A stretch of 7,395 bases of DNA from Clostridiales bacterium (GTDB lineage: Bacteria; Bacillota; Clostridia; Oscillospirales; Butyricicoccaceae). The notes under the pieces are model-generated. The model did not search any database and was not told the DNA's origin. It saw nothing but the letters and a program-made list of their open reading frames with translations. Position numbers and translations under genes: made by a program. The stretch lies in assembly GCA_004555915.1 (NCBI GenBank), contig SFJM01000083.1, forward strand, positions 1-7,395. The letters are read 5' to 3'. How positions within the stretch are numbered: the stretch's first letter is position 1; every line of letters begins with the position of its first letter. Of this stretch, positions 4,446 through 7,395 are shown piece by piece.

Positions 4446-5327
4446 TTATAAGCATTTTCCGCAATCGCTGCAGCCGTTGCAGATCAACTTGCTGCCGCAG
4501 GTCTCGCAGTTTGCGCGGAAATGAGGCACATAGAGATCTTCCTGCGGGATGGGGTAGCCCCAGTCGTCCACGAGGTCAAAATGAATGGGCCTGCCTTGAA
4601 AATTCACGCCGGATTTATAAGCCATCCGGCTTTGCAGCTGCTTGTTTGGCAGGTGGTAGCGCCTGCCGTCCTTGATGAACACGGTGCCGGTCTCGATAAA
4701 GCAGAAGGTCACGTTGGCATCCACGCATTCCTGCCGGAGAGACTTGACCCAATCAAAATTGCAGGGGCGGGCACCATCGTAGTTTTCGCCGCCGCAGATG
4801 ACTTGTTCGATCTGCCCGGCGGAAAAGTACTGCCGGATGCTTACCGGTCCGATGAAGGGCGCGCACATGATGCCCTTGTGCTTGAAGGGAAGGTCAGACA
4901 GGATGGGGATGCGCTCATCGGCGCGGCGCTGATTTTCACAGGTGACGTTGAAAAAGATGTTGTCCCAACCGCTGCCCCAGTCCGGCGGCAGGCACTCCCG
5001 TACCCGCTGCGGCCGTTTGGTGAGCAGGAAAAACACCACATCGCTGCGCTGGCGCATGATGTCCCACGCCTCAGCCCGCCACGGGTCGGCTTCTTCCAAG
5101 AAGAAATCCGAGGTCATGCAGACCCGGATCTGCTCACCACTCTGGATTTTGTAGTGTCCGGTGCGGTCTTTCTGGAGCGGATAGGAAAAGCCGCTTTTCG
5201 TTTTGTAGATCTCGGCTCCGTTCTGATCCCGCATCCGGTCGAGAAAATACATGTAACAGTTCTGGCAGCCCTCGCTGCACTTGACGCAGCCGTGCCATGG
5301 ATTCCAGATGTCGTGCAGGAAGCTCAC
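4446..5327 (-). CDS. DUF5131 (phage Gp37/Gp68-like) radical-SAM-like protein
   Basis: A 293-residue protein if started at GTG 5327. It opens with HDIWNPWHGCVKCSEGCQNCYMY, where Cys17, Cys21 and Cys24 form a CX3CX2C motif like that of radical SAM enzymes. It continues through VCMTSDFFLEEAD, DVVFFLLTKRPQR and NIFFNVTCENQ, all typical of DUF5131. The tail ends with six cysteines (274, 277, 283, 286, 289, 292), a probable zinc or Fe-S site. The chemistry is not known to me. The start is unsure: no ATG is near. GTG 5327 directly abuts AGAAAGAGG, and CTG 5318 is better spaced from GAGGGTGA. Upstream extension to 5717 lacks homology and would pass through the promoter. It leads the operon with the alpha/beta hydrolase and is divergent from the macrodomain gene. 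Confidence 0.85.
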   Translation of the reverse strand: MSFLHDIWNPWHGCVKCSEGCQNCYMYFLDRMRDQNGAEIYKTKSGFSYPLQKDRTGHYKIQSGEQIRVCMTSDFFLEEADPWRAEAWDIMRQRSDVVFFLLTKRPQRVRECLPPDWGSGWDNIFFNVTCENQRRADERIPILSDLPFKHKGIMCAPFIGPVSIRQYFSAGQIEQVICGGENYDGARPCNFDWVKSLRQECVDANVTFCFIETGTVFIKDGRRYHLPNKQLQSRMAYKSGVNFQGRPIHFDLVDDWGYPIPQEDLYVPHFRANCETCGSKLICNGCSDCGKCL

Positions 5328-5345
5328 CCTCTTTCTGTACCTATT

Positions 5346-5374
5346 ATTATAATAGCTGCGCGGACAGGAAACAA
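5346..5374 (-). promoter_or_regulatory. Promoter of the DUF5131 operon
   Basis: On the minus strand TTGTTT (5374-5369) and a perfect TATAAT (5351-5346) are separated by 17 bp. Transcription should start near 5340, leaving only a short leader before the DUF5131 start. This rules out starts further upstream. Confidence 0.75.
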
Positions 5375-5383
5375 GAGCACCCC

Positions 5384-5412
5384 TTGCACCGCCCCATCGG
5401 ATGTGATAGGAT
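5384..5412 (+). promoter_or_regulatory. Candidate promoter of the macrodomain gene
   Basis: TTGCAC (5384-5389) and TAGGAT (5407-5412) are 17 bp apart, with TGA (5404-5406) as an extended -10. Its -35 lies only 9 bp from the -35 of the divergent DUF5131 promoter, so one regulator could govern both. Confidence 0.5.
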
Positions 5413-5444
5413 GAAGAAAACCATGTGAGGGAGGAACTACTACC

Positions 5445-6476
5445 ATGCCGTTTCTGATGATCCGCAATGACATCACCAAAGTGGCGGCGGATGCCATTGT
5501 CAACCCGGCCAACCGGAACCTTTTGCAGGGCAGCGGCACCAGCCGCGCCATCTATCAGGCGGCAGGGGAGCAGGAGCTGACCGCCGCCTGCGAAGCCATC
5601 GGCCGCTGCGATTTGGGCAGGGCCGTGTGTACCCCGGCGTTCGGTCTGTCGGCAAAGTACGTTTTCCATGCAGTCTGCCCGGCGTGGCACGGCGGCGGGT
5701 TCGGCGAAGCTAAACAATTAGCCGGTGCATACCACTCCGCATTGGAATTAGCCGCAGAGTACCACTGCGAGAGCGTGGCCTTTCCGCTGCTGTCCAGCGG
5801 AAACTATGGCTACCCCAAAGAACAGGCCTTCCGCATTGCGGTGGACACCATCACACAGTACGTCATGGAGCACGACCTGACCGTGTATCTGGTGCTCTAC
5901 GACCGGGACTCGCTGGCCGTGAGCCGGAAGCTGTTCGCCTCGGTGGAGGAGTACATTGACGACCACTATGTAGCACAGAACGATGAAAGCTACGGATTTG
6001 GCCGTCGGCGCAGAGAATTGTCAGAGCGGCGGAGGCTTCTGGAAGAAGATGCCGCCCTGCCGATGCTAGGTGCAGTTCCGGCACCCGCCGCGGCACCCAG
6101 GACAGCCCGCAGTCTGGAAAGCCTGATGGACAACCTTGGCGAGAGCTTCACCACCCGGCTGCTGCGGCTCATTGACGAGCGGGGGCTGAAAGACTCCACC
6201 GTGTACAAGCAGTCCAACATCTCCCGGCAGCATTTCTCCAAAATTCAGTGCAATCGCGACTACAACCCCAAAAAGAAAACGGTGCTGGCCTTTGCGGTTG
6301 GGCTGCACCTGTCCGAAGATGAAACCATCGACCTGCTCAAGAGCGCGGGCTATGCCTTTTCGGATGGCTCCAAGCGGGACTGGATCGTGCGGTATTGCCT
6401 GGAACACAAAATCTATAACATCAATCAGGTCAATACGCTGCTGTTTGAATACGATCAGGAACAGCTGGGTGCGTAA
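5445..6476 (+). CDS. Macrodomain protein with C-terminal HTH-like helical domain
   Basis: A 343-residue protein. Residues 1-175 are a macrodomain, which binds ADP-ribose and often removes it from proteins or O-acetyl-ADP-ribose. Visible are Asp9 in RNDITKV (adenine contact), NPANRNLL with Asn20 and Asn23, and the phosphate loop SSGNYGYP at 117-124. The loop usually read as GGGV-(D/A)-G-AI is here GSGTSRAI (29-36). Residues 178-233 form a charged, then Ala/Pro-rich linker. Residues 234-343 form a helical domain with an HTH-like stretch (STVYKQSNISRQHFSKI, residues 251-267) and LKSAGYAFS; I recall it on other Firmicutes proteins linked to ADP-ribose or vWA genes. The start has GGGAGGA (5429-5435) 9 nt upstream. 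It heads the + strand cluster with the vWA and ADP-ribosylglycohydrolase genes. It could bind DNA and ADP-ribose at once, acting as a sensor; that is inferred. Confidence 0.9.
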   Translation: MPFLMIRNDITKVAADAIVNPANRNLLQGSGTSRAIYQAAGEQELTAACEAIGRCDLGRAVCTPAFGLSAKYVFHAVCPAWHGGGFGEAKQLAGAYHSALELAAEYHCESVAFPLLSSGNYGYPKEQAFRIAVDTITQYVMEHDLTVYLVLYDRDSLAVSRKLFASVEEYIDDHYVAQNDESYGFGRRRRELSERRRLLEEDAALPMLGAVPAPAAAPRTARSLESLMDNLGESFTTRLLRLIDERGLKDSTVYKQSNISRQHFSKIQCNRDYNPKKKTVLAFAVGLHLSEDETIDLLKSAGYAFSDGSKRDWIVRYCLEHKIYNINQVNTLLFEYDQEQLGA

Positions 6477-6491
6477 TTTGTCGCCTGCCCG

Positions 6492-6523
6492 TTGACCTTT
6501 TGCCCTCCGGTTTGTGGTATCCT
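6492..6523 (+). promoter_or_regulatory. Weak candidate promoter before the vWA gene
   Basis: TTGACC (6492-6497) and TATCCT (6518-6523, extended by TGG) are present but 20 bp apart, longer than usual. TGGTAT (6515-6520) is a poorer -10 at 17 bp. If used, transcripts would begin inside the loop of the inverted repeat and escape its left arm. Confidence 0.35.
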
Positions 6524-6560
6524 TTTGCCAACGAAAGCGATACACCACAAAACGGAGGGC
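6502..6560 (+). repeat. Inverted repeat covering the vWA ribosome binding site
   Basis: The left arm 6502-6521 (starting GCCCTCCGGTTTGTGG) pairs with 6539-6560 (ending CCACAAAACGGAGGGC) over 19 bp with one mismatch (G6510/A6552) and a 2-nt bulge (6543-6544). The loop is 17 nt. The right arm contains the GGAGGG used by the vWA gene. No T-run follows, so it is not an ordinary terminator. In a read-through mRNA it would hide the ribosome site. Confidence 0.75.
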
Positions 6561-6566
6561 ATTGTT

Positions 6567-7226
6567 GTGAAGAAAAATCTTACCGAGCTTGTTTTCATTC
6601 TGGACCGCAGTGGTTCCATGGGCGGGCTGGAGCAGGATACCATCGGCGGGTTCAATGCTATGCTGACCCGGCAGAAGGAGCAGGAGGGCGAGGCCAATGT
6701 GACCACGATCCTGTTCGACCATGAGGTGCAGCTGCTGCACGACCGTTTTCCGCTGAAGGCTGTTGCGCCACTGACCGAAAAGGACTACTACGTCCGGGGC
6801 TGCACGGCACTGCTGGATGCCATTGGTTATGGCATGGAAAAGATGGTGAATATCCAGCGCCATCTGCCGGAGAGTGAGCGCGCCGAAAAAGTCATTTTTG
6901 TCATCACCACGGACGGCGTGGAAAACGCCAGCAAACGGTTTGGCTATGAGAAGATTCGCCGGATGATCGAGCGGGAAAAAGAGCAATACGGCTGGGAGTT
7001 CCTGTTCCTCGGTGCCAACATGGACGCCGTAAAGGAAGCTGCCCGCTTCGGCATCTCGTCCGACCGGGCTGCGCGGTTTGAGAATGACGCACAGGGCGTG
7101 GCGGTCAACTACCACGTTGTCAGCGAGACGGTTTCCCGGATGCGGGAGGCACCCTGCTGCGCGTCCATCGGCGCAGAGTGGAAAGAACAAATCGAAGCTG
7201 ATTTCCAGAAGCGGCATCACGGGTAA
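6567..7226 (+). CDS. von Willebrand factor A (vWA) domain protein
   Basis: A 219-residue cytoplasmic protein consisting of one vWA domain. The metal-ion-dependent adhesion site is complete: Asp13, Ser15 and Ser17 in FILDRSGSMGG, Thr80 in RGCTALLDAI, and Asp116 in VITTDGVEN. Such domains hold a divalent cation and bind protein partners, often in tellurite/stress or ADP-ribose-related operons. The segment WEFLFLGANMDAVKEAARFGI is typical of these small stand-alone vWA proteins. GTG 6567 is chosen because GGAGGG (6554-6559) lies 7 nt upstream and the vWA fold begins straight after (KKNLTELVFIL). Starts further upstream, such as 6492, would run through the inverted repeat. It follows the macrodomain gene by 90 bp and precedes the ADP-ribosylglycohydrolase gene by 14 bp, so joint function is likely. 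Its partner is unknown. Confidence 0.9.
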   Translation: MKKNLTELVFILDRSGSMGGLEQDTIGGFNAMLTRQKEQEGEANVTTILFDHEVQLLHDRFPLKAVAPLTEKDYYVRGCTALLDAIGYGMEKMVNIQRHLPESERAEKVIFVITTDGVENASKRFGYEKIRRMIEREKEQYGWEFLFLGANMDAVKEAARFGISSDRAARFENDAQGVAVNYHVVSETVSRMREAPCCASIGAEWKEQIEADFQKRHHG

Positions 7227-7240
7227 GGGAGGAAACAGCC

Positions 7241-7395
7241 ATGTTAGGAGCAATCTTGGGTGACATCGTGGGCAGTCCCTATGAATTTGACCACAACAAT
7301 TACAAGCACAAGGATTTTCCGCTGCTGAGCGAGAAATCGCACTTCACCGATGATACGGTCATGACCGTTGCGGTGGCACGGGGATTGATTGCAGG
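7241..7395 (+). CDS. ADP-ribosylglycohydrolase family protein, 5' end only
   Basis: The first 51 codons are visible. MLGAILGDIVGSPYEF is the classic N-terminus of the DraG/ARH family, and HFTDDTVMTVAVA (residues 34-46) supplies the Asp37-Asp38 metal ligands that bind Mg ions at the active site. The family removes ADP-ribose from modified proteins, nucleic acids or small molecules; the target here cannot be told. A strong GGGAGGA (7228-7234) lies 6 nt before the ATG and only 14 bp separate it from the vWA stop, so the two are cotranscribed. The gene continues beyond the window, where the rest of the roughly 260-300 residue fold is expected. Confidence 0.9.
   Translation, partial: MLGAILGDIVGSPYEFDHNNYKHKDFPLLSEKSHFTDDTVMTVAVARGLIA

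Noticed and set aside
3727..5414. Two long + strand frames (265 and 297 codons) opposite the hydrolase and DUF5131 genes
   Set aside because: They are antisense shadows of genes with clear catalytic motifs; their translations show no family features.
5328..5717. N-terminal extension of the DUF5131 protein by 130 residues
   Set aside because: It would read through the divergent promoters and antisense into the macrodomain gene, and shows no homology.
6066..7253. 395-codon minus-strand frame opposite the macrodomain and vWA genes
   Set aside because: The sense strand carries complete MIDAS and macrodomain motifs with good ribosome sites, so the antisense frame is a by-product of codon bias.
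1..7395. CRISPR array, tRNA, rRNA or insertion sequence
   Set aside because: No regularly spaced repeats, cloverleaf sequence, conserved rRNA segment or transposase was found on reading both strands.

Overview
The window looks like chromosomal DNA from an anaerobic gut Firmicute of the Oscillospiraceae/Ruminococcaceae type, perhaps Faecalibacterium-like. This rests on moderately GC-rich coding sequence, strong AGGAGG-type ribosome binding sites, sigma-A promoters with extended -10 elements, a desulfoferrodoxin (oxygen defence of anaerobes), and the family mix. The genus is an inference. No rRNA, tRNA, CRISPR array or insertion sequence was seen.

Left part (1-1702, + strand): the 3' end of sfsA, then an autoregulated-looking MerR/TipA-type multidrug regulator with a textbook 19-bp-spacer promoter and operator dyad. 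It has a strong internal Shine-Dalgarno and ATG that could make a free drug-binding domain, as in Streptomyces tipA. Next is a two-iron-centre desulfoferrodoxin (superoxide reductase) closed by a strong terminator.

Middle (1703-3131): an AT-richer islet with two small XRE-type repressor genes. About 480 bp without a recognised gene precedes the first; it holds a three-arm inverted-repeat element with a T-run and a possible short leader ORF. Between the two repressors lies a strong promoter followed by a structured stretch of about 170 nt ending in a strong terminator, which is a candidate small RNA or attenuated leader.

3132-4445: a DUF523 gene runs into a truncated HAD/Cof phosphatase remnant ending in a long terminator hairpin. 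Convergent to these, on the - strand, is a membrane-anchored or secreted alpha/beta hydrolase that seems to have lost an internal segment.

Right part (4446-7395): a cluster around ADP-ribose chemistry. A DUF5131 radical-SAM-like protein (- strand, followed by the hydrolase) is divergent from a + strand series: a macrodomain protein with a C-terminal helix-rich, HTH-like domain, a compact von Willebrand A protein with a complete MIDAS site, and the start of an ADP-ribosylglycohydrolase that runs off the window. Two enzymes predicted to bind or remove ADP-ribose, a metal-dependent adhesion scaffold and a radical-SAM-like protein together suggest a linked ADP-ribosylation-processing or stress/defence module. 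A long inverted repeat covers the ribosome binding site of the vWA gene. This cluster, the candidate RNA and the internal TipAS-like start are the most interesting points.
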